Assembly (NCBI RefSeq): GCF_900475675.1
Contig: NZ_LS483403.1
Location: forward strand, 124,001 to 188,000
Direction of reading: 5' to 3'
Length of the DNA: 64,000 nt
Source: Streptococcus lutetiensis
GTDB taxonomy: Bacteria; Bacillota; Bacilli; Lactobacillales; Streptococcaceae
The notes under the pieces are model-generated. The model made no database searches. It saw only the letters and a program-made list of their open reading frames with translations, and was not told the origin of the DNA. Position numbers and translations under genes: made by a program. How positions within the stretch are numbered: the stretch's first letter is position 1; the number at the start of each line of letters is the position of its first letter. Below are positions 10,160 to 17,323 of the stretch, piece by piece.

Positions 10160-10204
10160 TTCTACATACTATATTCCAACATCAAAGTAATATAGTATGT
10201 AGAA
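10160..10204 (+). promoter_or_regulatory. 16-bp perfect inverted repeat in DUF4649 leader (copy 1)
   Basis: Arms 10160-10175 and 10189-10204 (TTCTACATACTATATT and its complement) flank a 13-nt loop, ending 20 bp before the DUF4649 ATG and just upstream of AAAGGAAATG. It is retained exactly in copy 2. There is no T run, so it may be an operator or a 5'-UTR stability or attenuation hairpin rather than a terminator. Confidence 0.6.
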
Positions 10205-10224
10205 TTAGAAAGGAAATGTAAATA

Positions 10225-10446
10225 ATGATTGAAATTACATTTTTAAACGCCGTAAACCAAGAACGAGTGGTGACGTTTGACTCATACGAGGAATTCGAAC
10301 GTTCACAGCAAGCTTGCTCAATCGATATTGCCGACTATTACAAAGTCACTAAGGTCGTTTATAACGGTCATGTGCTGGATTATTCAGGAAATTATGGCAA
10401 CCTATTTTACTACTTTTTAAAACAAGATTTAACACAATATCGCTAA
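10225..10446 (+). CDS. DUF4649-family protein (copy 1)
   Basis: The 73-residue cytosolic protein (MIEITFLNAVNQERVVTFDS) matches my recollection of the streptococcal DUF4649 family, which has no known function. It has a beta-beta-alpha look and no signal or membrane segment. GAAAGGAAATG provides the ribosome site. The flavoprotein gene begins 48 bp downstream on the same strand, and both travel together in the duplication, so a joint function is plausible. The amino-acid sequence is identical to copy 2. Confidence 0.8.
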   Translation: MIEITFLNAVNQERVVTFDSYEEFERSQQACSIDIADYYKVTKVVYNGHVLDYSGNYGNLFYYFLKQDLTQYR

Positions 10447-10494
10447 TATCATGTCTGTTATTTAATGATGCGGTGCTTTTATGGGAGAACAAAA

Positions 10495-11814
10495 ATGAAA
10501 ACATATGATTTATTAGTCATTGGCTTTGGTAAAGCTGGAAAGACACTTGCTGCTAAGATGAGTTCTCTTGGCAAGAAAGTTGCTCTTGTTGAAGAAAGTT
10601 CTTCAATGTATGGAGGAACTTGTATCAATATTGGCTGTATTCCAACAAAAACATTAATCCATGCAGCTGAAAATCATTTAACATTTGAGCAGGCAATGGC
10701 TGAAAAAGAGGTGGTTACGCATCGATTAAATCAAAAAAATAAAGCCAATGTGGTCAATGCTGGTGTAGATCTTTATGATGCTAAAGCAAGTTTTGTCTCT
10801 AATAAGGTTATTAAAATAGTTGCTGGCGAGGATAGCGAACAGATAACAGCTGATACTATAGTGATTAATACAGGCGCCATTTCAAATCGTTTGCCTATCC
10901 CAGGATTAAAGGAATCTAAAAATGTCTTTGACAGCACTGGTATTCAAAAATTAGAAACTTTGCCACAAAGGTTAGGAATCATTGGAGGGGGTAATATCGG
11001 GCTTGAATTTGCCAGCCTTTATGCTAATCTTGGTAGTAAGGTCACCGTTTTTGAGACTGCTAACCGTATTTTGCCACGTGAGGAGGATGTCGTTGCGCAG
11101 CTAGCAAAAGAATACATGGAAGAAGACGGTATTTCCTTTGTTTTAAATGCTCAGATAAATGCTTTAGAAAATGATGAAGATGATAATGTTATTTTAAGCA
11201 ATCATGGTCAGAAAATGAGTTTTGATGCTGTCCTTTATGCGACTGGTCGTAAACCGAATATTACTGACTTGGGACTTGAAAATACAGATATTGTGGTAAC
11301 AGACCGTGGTGCCATTGAGGTTGATAATTATTGTGAAACTAGTGTTCCAAATGTTTATGCTGTTGGGGATGTCAATGGCGGACTCCAATTTACTTATGTG
11401 TCATTGGACGATTATCGCATAGTTTTTAATAAATTAACTGGACAGAGTGATTATAACGCTAGTCAGAGAAATAATATCCCCACTACATTATTTATTAACC
11501 CTGCTTTGGCACGTGTAGGTTTAACAGAAAAAGAGGCTGCAGAGGCAAATCTTCCCTATAAAGCAAATGAATTAATGGTTTCAGCTATGCCTAGAGCTCA
11601 TGTTAATGGTAACCTTCGAGGTATTTATAAGGTTATTGTTAATGAAAAAACACAAGATATTTTAGGAGCAACTCTTTTTGGTGAAGGTGCTCAGGAAAAT
11701 ATAAACCTGATTAAGTTAGCTATGGATAACCATATTCCATACACTTATATTAAGAATCAAATATTTACGCATCCTACTATGGCAGAGAACCTTAATGACG
11801 TTTTTAATTTTTAA
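10495..11814 (+). CDS. RclA/Har-like flavoprotein disulfide reductase (copy 1)
   Basis: The 439-residue FAD- and NAD(P)H-binding enzyme of the class I pyridine nucleotide-disulfide oxidoreductases opens with the FAD motif GFGKAGKTLA. Its redox pair lies in GGTCINIGCIPTKTL, a second nucleotide fold in GIIGGGNIGLEFASL, and the C-terminal interface ends QIFTHPTMAENLND. Similarity to E. coli RclA is strong over the whole length. RclA and streptococcal Har reduce hypothiocyanous acid (RclA also Cu(II)), defending against lactoperoxidase products. The ATG at 10495 follows GGGAGAACAAAA; an upstream ATG at 10465 lacks a ribosome site. Five residues differ from copy 2. Confidence 0.82.
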   Translation: MKTYDLLVIGFGKAGKTLAAKMSSLGKKVALVEESSSMYGGTCINIGCIPTKTLIHAAENHLTFEQAMAEKEVVTHRLNQKNKANVVNAGVDLYDAKASFVSNKVIKIVAGEDSEQITADTIVINTGAISNRLPIPGLKESKNVFDSTGIQKLETLPQRLGIIGGGNIGLEFASLYANLGSKVTVFETANRILPREEDVVAQLAKEYMEEDGISFVLNAQINALENDEDDNVILSNHGQKMSFDAVLYATGRKPNITDLGLENTDIVVTDRGAIEVDNYCETSVPNVYAVGDVNGGLQFTYVSLDDYRIVFNKLTGQSDYNASQRNNIPTTLFINPALARVGLTEKEAAEANLPYKANELMVSAMPRAHVNGNLRGIYKVIVNEKTQDILGATLFGEGAQENINLIKLAMDNHIPYTYIKNQIFTHPTMAENLNDVFNF

Positions 11815-11887
11815 AATAAAAGGGTGATTAGAAAGATTTGACTAGTTCCTTGTCAAGTAGTTAGTGAAATAGTAAAAATAGTTAAGC

Positions 11888-11920
11888 AACCTGATTCCTT
11901 AATTCTAAAGGAGTCAGGTT
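11888..11920 (+). terminator. Hairpin downstream of RclA copy 1
   Basis: A 13-bp stem with one mismatch (AACCTGATTCCTT/AAGGAGTCAGGTT) is followed by ATTTAGTTCTCTTT. It may terminate the RclA transcript. The surrounding text resembles degraded insertion-sequence ends, which I cannot confirm. Confidence 0.5.
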
Positions 11921-12039
11921 ATTTAGTTCTCTTTAAATATGGTTATATAGACTAATTTGAATTATTGCTTATATAGTTTGACATATATTGATGTTATTGA
12001 TATATGAGGATATAGTAACGTGCAATTATAAATGCTTAA

Positions 12040-12069
12040 TTTAAGGGCATTTTAAACTTTTTTTATAAT
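12040..12069 (+). promoter_or_regulatory. CiaR-type promoter of csRNA copy B
   Basis: TTTAAG-GGCAT-TTTAAA (12040-12056) matches the CiaR direct repeat with one mismatch and sits 7 bp upstream of TATAAT (12064-12069). Confidence 0.7.
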
Positions 12070-12075
12070 TATAGT

Positions 12076-12163
12076 AAGAGAGCTAACTAAAAATTAACCC
12101 AGCAACATATTTTAATCAACTAGGTATAAAATAAAATGCATTAGTTTTTGGCTAATGCATTTT
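12076..12163 (+). ncRNA. csRNA-like small RNA (copy B)
   Basis: An ~88-nt transcript would run from the CiaR-type promoter to the terminator stem 12134-12144/12152-12162 (AATGCATTAG/CTAATGCATT). The core AAAATTAACCCAGCAACAT is shared with copy A at 7183-7272, including the CAT anti-start triplet. Cia-dependent small RNAs repress translation of target mRNAs in streptococci. Its position is some 360 bp upstream of pbp2A; no protein frame is present. Confidence 0.7.
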
Positions 12164-12486
12164 ACTTCAGTGAGAAAGTCATGATATTCATGATATTGGT
12201 GACTGTTGATGATGTTTAGAAACGTTGATTTTATCATGTTTTAGTCAAAGTAAAAATATATAAATTATACTAGTTTAGCTAGTATGTTTTATTGTGTATA
12301 TTTGACACACATACATTTGTATGAAACAGGTATTTTTGTGGTTTTTGAGAGCTATAAGTTAGTGTTAACCAAAAACTAACCAAAAAATGAATAAATAAGT
12401 AAAAATAAGTGGTAGGTAGTTGTTGAATGAAAAGAAATGAAAACTGTAAAATAGTAGTAAATAATAGTATTTGACAATAAGTATTT
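12164..12486. other. AT-rich region upstream of pbp2A
   Basis: No gene is seen. A short hairpin ATACTAG/CTAGTAT (12267-12285) followed by GTTTTATT may be a weak terminator. A third GTTAACCAAAAACTAACC block at about 12364-12381 echoes the csRNA core but has no promoter or terminator of its own. Confidence 0.4.
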
Positions 12487-12513
12487 TTGAAAAAGCATAT
12501 TAGATGTTATAAT
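12487..12513 (+). promoter_or_regulatory. pbp2A promoter
   Basis: TTGAAA (12487-12492), a 15-bp spacer and an extended -10 TGTTATAAT (12505-12513). The start codon at 12520 is only 7 bp after the -10, so the message would be nearly or fully leaderless. Confidence 0.6.
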
Positions 12514-12519
12514 GTGGTT

Positions 12520-14829
12520 ATGACAAAATTTAAAATGATTAAAGAAAAGCTTCTTTCTTTTTTCAAATCAGAAAAAGAAGAAGTGCCTTTCAAGAATCAC
12601 ATCAGTCAGGAAAATGACAATGATTATCTGGCTGATGACTTAAGTGACTTTGAAACTGAAAATACTGAAGAGCAGGCAGCTCCAACCTACCAACGTAGTA
12701 AAGGGTACCACGAAAAAGCAAAGAAGCAGCCAGCTTGGCTGCAAAAGCTTTCGCGTTTTATGCCATCACCTAAGAATCCTATTAGACGTTTTTGGCGTCG
12801 TTACCGAGTTGGAAAAATCTTACTCATTTTGGTTGGTATTGGTGTTTTAGCCATTGGCTCTTATCTTTTTGCTGTTGCCAAATCAACCAATGTCTCAGAT
12901 TTGCAGGACGCATTGAAGGCAACAACTGTTATTTATGATAAAAATGACAATCAAGTTGGTTCGCTTTCAGGGCAAAAGGGAACTTACGTTGAGTTAAATG
13001 CCATTAGCGATAACATGAAGAATGCGGTAATTGCAACAGAAGACCGTTCATTTTACAAAAATGGCGGGATTAATTACTCTCGTTTCTTCTTAGCTTTGTT
13101 CACCATGGGACGTTTTGGTGGTGGGTCAACCATCACGCAACAATTGGCTAAAAATGCTTATCTAAGCCAAGAACAAACGGTCACTCGTAAAGCCAAAGAA
13201 TTCTTCTTAGCGATTGAATTGACCAAAAAATACAGTAAAGATGATATCTTGACCATGTATTTGAACAATGCTTATTTTGGAAATTCGGTTTGGGGTGTCC
13301 AAGATGCCAGCCGCAAGTATTTCGGAACGGACGCTGCCAATCTGACTGTTGAACAATCAGCTATCTTAGCAGGGATGCTAAAGGGTCCTGAAATTTATAA
13401 CCCTTACTACTCCGTAGAAAATGCGACAAATCGCCGCAATACGGTTTTAGGTGTTATGGTTGATGCAGGCAAAATCACACAAGCAGAAGCCAATCAAGCT
13501 AAGCAAGTTGATATTGCAAGTGAATTGAATGATACTTATACTGGCAATTCTGATGATTATCAGTATGGTTCATACTTTGATGCGGTTATTCAAGAAGCTG
13601 AGAAAAAATATGGCTTGTCTGAAAATGATATCATCAACAACGGCTATAAGATTTACACAGAATTAGACCAAAACTATCAAGCAAATATGCAGGCTGTTTT
13701 TGATAACACAGCTTATTTCCCAGTATCTGATTATGATGGTCAAACAGCCCAAGGAGCTAGTGTTGCCATGGATCCGTCAACTGGTGCAGTTCGTGGTTTG
13801 GTTGGACGTGTCAGCCCAAGTTCAGCAACTTTCCGTAGCTTTAACTACGCGACACAAACCTCACGAAGCCCTGGTTCAACCATTAAACCTCTAGTGGTTT
13901 ACTCACCAGCTGTTGCTTCAGGTTACGCCATTACGACTGATTTACCAAATACACCTAGGGATTACGATGGTTATTCTCCAACGAACTACGCCGGTATTGA
14001 AACAGCAGACCTTCCAATGTATCAAGCTTTGGCAAATTCATACAATATCCCAGCGGTTTACTTGCTTCATAAAATCGGTGTTAGCAAGGGAATGAGCTAC
14101 GGTCAAAAATTTGGTCTTAACATGAAAAATGTTAAGGAAGAGTTGGGCGTTGCCCTTGGTGGTGGTGTTACAACCAACCCACTTGAAATGGCTCAAGCTT
14201 ACGCAACTTTTGCTAATGGCGGTGTGATGCCTAAAGGACATTTGATTACGAAAATTGAAAATGCTAGCGGTCAAGTGATCGCAGAATTTAAACCATCAAC
14301 CAAGCGCGTGATTAGCCAATCTGTAGCTAACAAAATGACCAGCATGATGCTTGGAACTTTCTCAAACGGTTCTGCGGTCAACGCCAATGCTTATGGTTAC
14401 ACGATCGCAGGTAAGACTGGTACTGTGGAAGCTAACTTCAATGCTGATTTGACCAGTGACCAGTGGGTTATCGGTTATACGCCAGATGTGGTTATTGCAC
14501 AGTGGATTGGTTATGATTCGACAGATGAAAATCACTACCTGACTGATGCAAGTTCTGGTACAGCGTCGATAATCTTTAGCGCAGTAGCAAGTAGCATTTT
14601 GCCATATACTGCGGGAACAGAATTTACCGTTGAAAATGCTTATAGCCAAAATGGTTACGATTTGGTTTACAGCGCTAATGGTCAAACAGCCACAAGCCAA
14701 TCATCAAGCTCTGATAACATCCTTGATAAGGTTCAAGAATCAGCTCAAAATGCCGGAGATAAGATTGGTCGGGCGGTTAAAGATGCTTGGGATAACTTCT
14801 CAAGTTGGTTCAACAAGCAGACTAACTAA
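12520..14829 (+). CDS. pbp2A: Class A penicillin-binding protein 2A
   Basis: The 769-residue bifunctional enzyme polymerises and crosslinks peptidoglycan. A basic cytosolic tail (~110 residues) precedes one membrane helix (KILLILVGIGVLAIGSYLF). The GT51 glycosyltransferase follows (ATEDRSFYKNGGI with catalytic Glu, then GGSTITQQLAKN). The transpeptidase has SPGSTIKP (nucleophile Ser), SYN and KTGT motifs. The C-terminus is Ser/Gln-rich. ATG 12520 aligns with the pneumococcal PBP2a start; the upstream in-frame ATG at 12487 lies inside the promoter. No Shine-Dalgarno is visible. rpmG, secE and nusG follow in the conserved order. Confidence 0.95.
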   Translation: MTKFKMIKEKLLSFFKSEKEEVPFKNHISQENDNDYLADDLSDFETENTEEQAAPTYQRSKGYHEKAKKQPAWLQKLSRFMPSPKNPIRRFWRRYRVGKILLILVGIGVLAIGSYLFAVAKSTNVSDLQDALKATTVIYDKNDNQVGSLSGQKGTYVELNAISDNMKNAVIATEDRSFYKNGGINYSRFFLALFTMGRFGGGSTITQQLAKNAYLSQEQTVTRKAKEFFLAIELTKKYSKDDILTMYLNNAYFGNSVWGVQDASRKYFGTDAANLTVEQSAILAGMLKGPEIYNPYYSVENATNRRNTVLGVMVDAGKITQAEANQAKQVDIASELNDTYTGNSDDYQYGSYFDAVIQEAEKKYGLSENDIINNGYKIYTELDQNYQANMQAVFDNTAYFPVSDYDGQTAQGASVAMDPSTGAVRGLVGRVSPSSATFRSFNYATQTSRSPGSTIKPLVVYSPAVASGYAITTDLPNTPRDYDGYSPTNYAGIETADLPMYQALANSYNIPAVYLLHKIGVSKGMSYGQKFGLNMKNVKEELGVALGGGVTTNPLEMAQAYATFANGGVMPKGHLITKIENASGQVIAEFKPSTKRVISQSVANKMTSMMLGTFSNGSAVNANAYGYTIAGKTGTVEANFNADLTSDQWVIGYTPDVVIAQWIGYDSTDENHYLTDASSGTASIIFSAVASSILPYTAGTEFTVENAYSQNGYDLVYSANGQTATSQSSSSDNILDKVQESAQNAGDKIGRAVKDAWDNFSSWFNKQTN

Positions 14830-14880
14830 GTTACTTGCCAACTTACGAAAAACATGATAAAATAAGGTCTCGGAGGAATT

Positions 14881-15033
14881 ATGGCACAGAAAAAAGCAAG
14901 CTTAGCTTGTACAGAATGTGGAAGCCGTAACTACTCTATCGGAGTTAGTAGCAACCCTAAACCTGTACGACTAGAAGTTAATAAATATTGTAAACATTGT
15001 AAAAAATACACGCTACACAAAGAAACACGATAA
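14881..15033 (+). CDS. rpmG: Ribosomal protein bL33
   Basis: The 50-residue protein [20 protein letters not shown]... carries two CxxC pairs (CTEC and CKHC), the zinc-binding form of bL33 of the large ribosomal subunit. CGGAGGAATT provides a strong ribosome site. The pbp2A-rpmG-secE-nusG order is conserved in streptococci. Too short for most ORF callers at default thresholds, but clear by sequence. Confidence 0.95.
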   Translation: MAQKKASLACTECGSRNYSIGVSSNPKPVRLEVNKYCKHCKKYTLHKETR

Positions 15034-15097
15034 TTTGTAGCGGTCATTCTCAGCTTTAGAGTAATGAGCGAGATGATAGAATAAGGAGGAGTCGCCT

Positions 15098-15274
15098 GTG
15101 GCATTCATTAAGGGAGTATTTACGATTTTAAGTGAAACAACTTGGCCAGATCGTAAACAACGTTGGAAAGATTATATCTCTGTACTTGAATATACAGCAT
15201 TCTTTACCATTGTTATTTTCATTTTCGATAAATTGCTCTCACTGGGAGTGATGGATTTGTTAAATCGATTTTAA
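15098..15274 (+). CDS. secE: Preprotein translocase subunit SecE
   Basis: The 58-residue protein has the short cytosolic amphipathic part (SETTWPDRKQRWKDY) followed by a single membrane helix (LEYTAFFTIVIFIFDKLLS). SecE clamps SecY in the SecYEG channel. GTG at 15098 is chosen because AAGGAGGA ends 7 bp upstream. A terminator follows directly, so nusG is transcribed mainly from its own promoter. Confidence 0.93.
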   Translation: MAFIKGVFTILSETTWPDRKQRWKDYISVLEYTAFFTIVIFIFDKLLSLGVMDLLNRF

Positions 15275-15280
15275 AAACTG

Positions 15281-15304
15281 AGCTGGGTTTTACCCAGCTT
15301 TTTT
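15281..15304 (+). terminator. Terminator after secE
   Basis: AGCTGGG/CCCAGCT stem with a 5-nt loop followed by TTTTT. Confidence 0.9.
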
Positions 15305-15326
15305 GTGTACATTTGGCAGTAATTCG

Positions 15327-15355
15327 TTGACAGCGCTTATTATTTTTCCTATAAT
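15327..15355 (+). promoter_or_regulatory. nusG promoter
   Basis: A consensus TTGACA (15327-15332) and TATAAT (15350-15355) with a 17-bp spacer; the start point would be near 15362. Confidence 0.85.
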
Positions 15356-15377
15356 AAAATAAAGAAAAGCACCCAAG

Positions 15378-15398
15378 AAGCCTTTAAGGGGCTTTTTT
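15378..15398 (+). terminator. Attenuator hairpin in the nusG leader
   Basis: AAGCCTT/GGGGCTT (7 bp with two G-T pairs, 3-nt loop) plus six Ts ends about 5 bp before the nusG ribosome site, within a leader of about 50 nt. A terminator placed between promoter and start codon suggests attenuation of nusG, possibly autoregulatory. Confidence 0.65.
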
Positions 15399-15413
15399 AT
15401 AATGGAGGAAATT

Positions 15414-15953
15414 ATGTTAGATTCTTTTGATAAAGGTTGGTTTGTGCTACAAACTTACTCTGGTTACGAAAACAAAGTAAAAGAAACTCTTTTGCAACGT
15501 GCACAAACTTACAACATGTTGGACAACATTTTGCGTGTTGAAATCCCAACACAAACTGTTAACGTTGAAAAAAATGGGAAAGTCAAAGAAGTTGAAGAAA
15601 ATCGTTTTCCAGGTTATGTCTTAGTTGAAATGGTGATGACAGACGAAGCTTGGTTCGTTGTTCGTAACACACCAAACGTTACTGGATTTGTTGGGTCACA
15701 CGGTAACCGTTCAAAACCGACACCACTTTTGGAAGAAGAAATCCGTTCAATTCTTATCTCAATGGGACAAACTGTTGATGTCATTGACACAAACATCAAA
15801 CCAGGTGATGTGGTTCAAATCATCGACGGCGCCTTTGCAGGACAAGAAGGACGTGTTGTTGAAATCGAAAACAACAAAGTGAAATTGATGATTAACATGT
15901 TCGGAACTGAAACACAAGCTGAATTGGAGCTTTACCAAATCGCTGAATTGTAA
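15414..15953 (+). CDS. nusG: Transcription termination/antitermination factor NusG
   Basis: The 179-residue protein binds RNA polymerase and modulates pausing and termination. The N-terminal NGN domain (KGWFVLQTYSGYENKVKETL, then FPGYVLVEM) and the C-terminal KOW motif (PGDVVQIIDGAFAGQEGRV) are clear. ATG 15414 is used because GGAGG lies just upstream; the upstream ATG at 15402 overlaps that ribosome site. It is driven by its own strong promoter through an attenuator-like hairpin. Confidence 0.96.
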   Translation: MLDSFDKGWFVLQTYSGYENKVKETLLQRAQTYNMLDNILRVEIPTQTVNVEKNGKVKEVEENRFPGYVLVEMVMTDEAWFVVRNTPNVTGFVGSHGNRSKPTPLLEEEIRSILISMGQTVDVIDTNIKPGDVVQIIDGAFAGQEGRVVEIENNKVKLMINMFGTETQAELELYQIAEL

Positions 15954-15999
15954 TGTTTTTTCACAAGTCTAACGTGTATATTGGCTTATATTCTAAAAT

Positions 16000-16031
16000 G
16001 CTGACTTCTTAGACGGAATTCGGCGTTTTTT
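16000..16031 (+). terminator. Probable terminator of nusG
   Basis: An imperfect stem GCTGACTTC/GAATTCGGC (16000-16008/16016-16024) is followed by GTTTTTT. Confidence 0.6.
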
Positions 16032-16042
16032 GTATTTGAATG

Positions 16043-16235
16043 CTATTTTGATTCAATATCTTCTTTTTCGATTTCTTCATGATAGTATCAACGTGGTATA
16101 AAATGACGTTGTTGACTTGCTTGTCAGTGGCAATAAGTTAATCACAATAGTACAAACCATAAAAACATCGTAAATTTTTTCAATGGTTGCTAGGTTATCA
16201 GAAGGTTTGATAATATCAAAAAGCTGTTTTTTCAT
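16043..16235 (-). pseudogene. Remnant of an ion (K+) channel gene
   Basis: On the minus strand an ATG at 16235 opens MKKQLFDIIKPSDNLATIEK followed by one membrane helix (YDVFMVCTIVINLLPL), which resembles the N-terminus of streptococcal voltage-gated-type K+ channel proteins. The frame stops at TGA (16077-16079). A neighbouring frame then reads EEIEKEDIESK and a stop at 16043, like the acidic C-terminus of such a protein. The pore region is missing, so an internal deletion is likely. The family call is tentative. Confidence 0.5.
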
Positions 16236-16345
16236 AAATGTTTCCCTGATGTTGTTAGGATTATTATAAACATAGCAAAAACACTCTAAATAGCATGTTT
16301 TTTGCTATAATTAAGTAACAAACTGAGAAAGAACGGAGAATAAGG

Positions 16346-17191
16346 ATGGCTGTCGGTTTAGTATTAGAGGGTGGCGGCATGCGCGGTTTGTACACCGCTG
16401 GTGTTTTGGATACATTTTTAGATGCGGGAATTAAGGTGAATGGTGTTGTCTCGGTATCTGCTGGGGCCCTTTTTGGAGTGAATTTTTTGTCAAAACAAAA
16501 AGGCAGAGCCCTCCGTTACAATAAAAAATATGCCTCAAATCCGGGGTACATGGGACTTCGTTCATGGCTGAAAACAGGAAATGTGGTCAATAAAGAATTT
16601 GCCTACTACAAAGTTCCGATGGAACTGGATATTTTTGACGAGGAAGCTTTTGAGAAATCAGGTGTACCTTTCTATGTAACAGTAACTAATTTATCAACAG
16701 GAAAAGCTGAGTATCATAAGGTTGACAATGTCTTTGAACAAATGGAGTTACTTCGTGCGAGTTCAGCATTGCCTTTGGCGTCAAAAATCGTTGAGTGGCA
16801 AGGCAATAAATACCTTGATGGTGGCCTATCAGACAGTATCCCAGTTGATTTTGCCAAAAGCCTTGGTTTTGATAAATTGATTGTTGTTTTAACACGTCCA
16901 ATTGATTACCGTAAAAAGCCAAGTAATGGTCGTGTCTATAAACTTTTTTACAGAAAATATCCTAAGTTTGTAGAAGTCGCTTCAAAACGTTATCAACACT
17001 ATAACGACACCATTGAGCACATTAGCAATTTGGAAAATGAAGGCGAACTTTTTGCCATTCGCCCAAGCCAAAATCTGGAAATCGGACGACTTGAAACCAA
17101 CCCCGACAAATACGAAGAAATTTACCAAATTGGTGTCAAAGATACCAAATCAATCATGAAACAATTGAAAGATTATTTAGCAAACGACTAA
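16346..17191 (+). CDS. Patatin-like phospholipase
   Basis: The 281-residue cytosolic serine hydrolase has the oxyanion loop GGGMRGLYTAG, the nucleophile Ser in VSVSAGALFG (residues ~38-45, Ser in place of the usual first Gly) and the catalytic Asp in DGGLSDSIP (~160). Patatin-like enzymes hydrolyse acyl chains of lipids with a Ser-Asp dyad. The physiological lipid is not known. AACGGAGAATAAGG supplies the ribosome site. It appears monocistronic, ending at a terminator. Confidence 0.88.
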   Translation: MAVGLVLEGGGMRGLYTAGVLDTFLDAGIKVNGVVSVSAGALFGVNFLSKQKGRALRYNKKYASNPGYMGLRSWLKTGNVVNKEFAYYKVPMELDIFDEEAFEKSGVPFYVTVTNLSTGKAEYHKVDNVFEQMELLRASSALPLASKIVEWQGNKYLDGGLSDSIPVDFAKSLGFDKLIVVLTRPIDYRKKPSNGRVYKLFYRKYPKFVEVASKRYQHYNDTIEHISNLENEGELFAIRPSQNLEIGRLETNPDKYEEIYQIGVKDTKSIMKQLKDYLAND

Positions 17192-17237
17192 ATGAGCATT
17201 TGATTTGACTAAAAATTCTTCTTATCACCTGAAAACA

Positions 17238-17269
17238 GGCATGAAATCCCTTGTGATTTCGCCTTTTTT
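17238..17269 (+). terminator. Terminator before leuS
   Basis: GGC-AT-GAAATC/GATTTC-GCC stem followed by TTTTTTC. Confidence 0.8.
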
Positions 17270-17323
17270 CTTTATTCTTTTCGTGGTATAATAGTAACCA
17301 ACACTAAGAACATGGAGAATGAC

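Larger units (their letters stand above)
10114..11823 (+). repeat. 1.7-kb segmental duplication, copy 1
   Basis: Nearly identical to 21118-22827 at a constant offset of 11,004 bp with no indels through the genes. Similarity starts at AATAGTTGTG and ends just after the RclA stop (AAATAAAAG). It carries a DUF4649 gene, an RclA-type gene and their shared upstream inverted repeat. No transposase or obvious target duplication is seen at the edges. This copy lies in the accessory island. Confidence 0.95.

Noticed and set aside
11194-11388. Antisense frame inside RclA found identically in both copies (also 22198-22392)
   Set aside because: Its conservation is explained entirely by the duplication; no start signals.
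11824-11940. Possible insertion-sequence end after RclA copy 1
   Set aside because: The hairpin and text feel IS-like but no transposase fragment or terminal repeat could be shown.
12360-12400. Third csRNA-like block with GTTAACCAAAAACTAACC
   Set aside because: No CiaR repeat and no terminator of its own; may be only a regulatory direct repeat.
12487-12519. Eleven-codon N-terminal extension of PBP2A
   Set aside because: It is inside the promoter, so it would not be transcribed from it.
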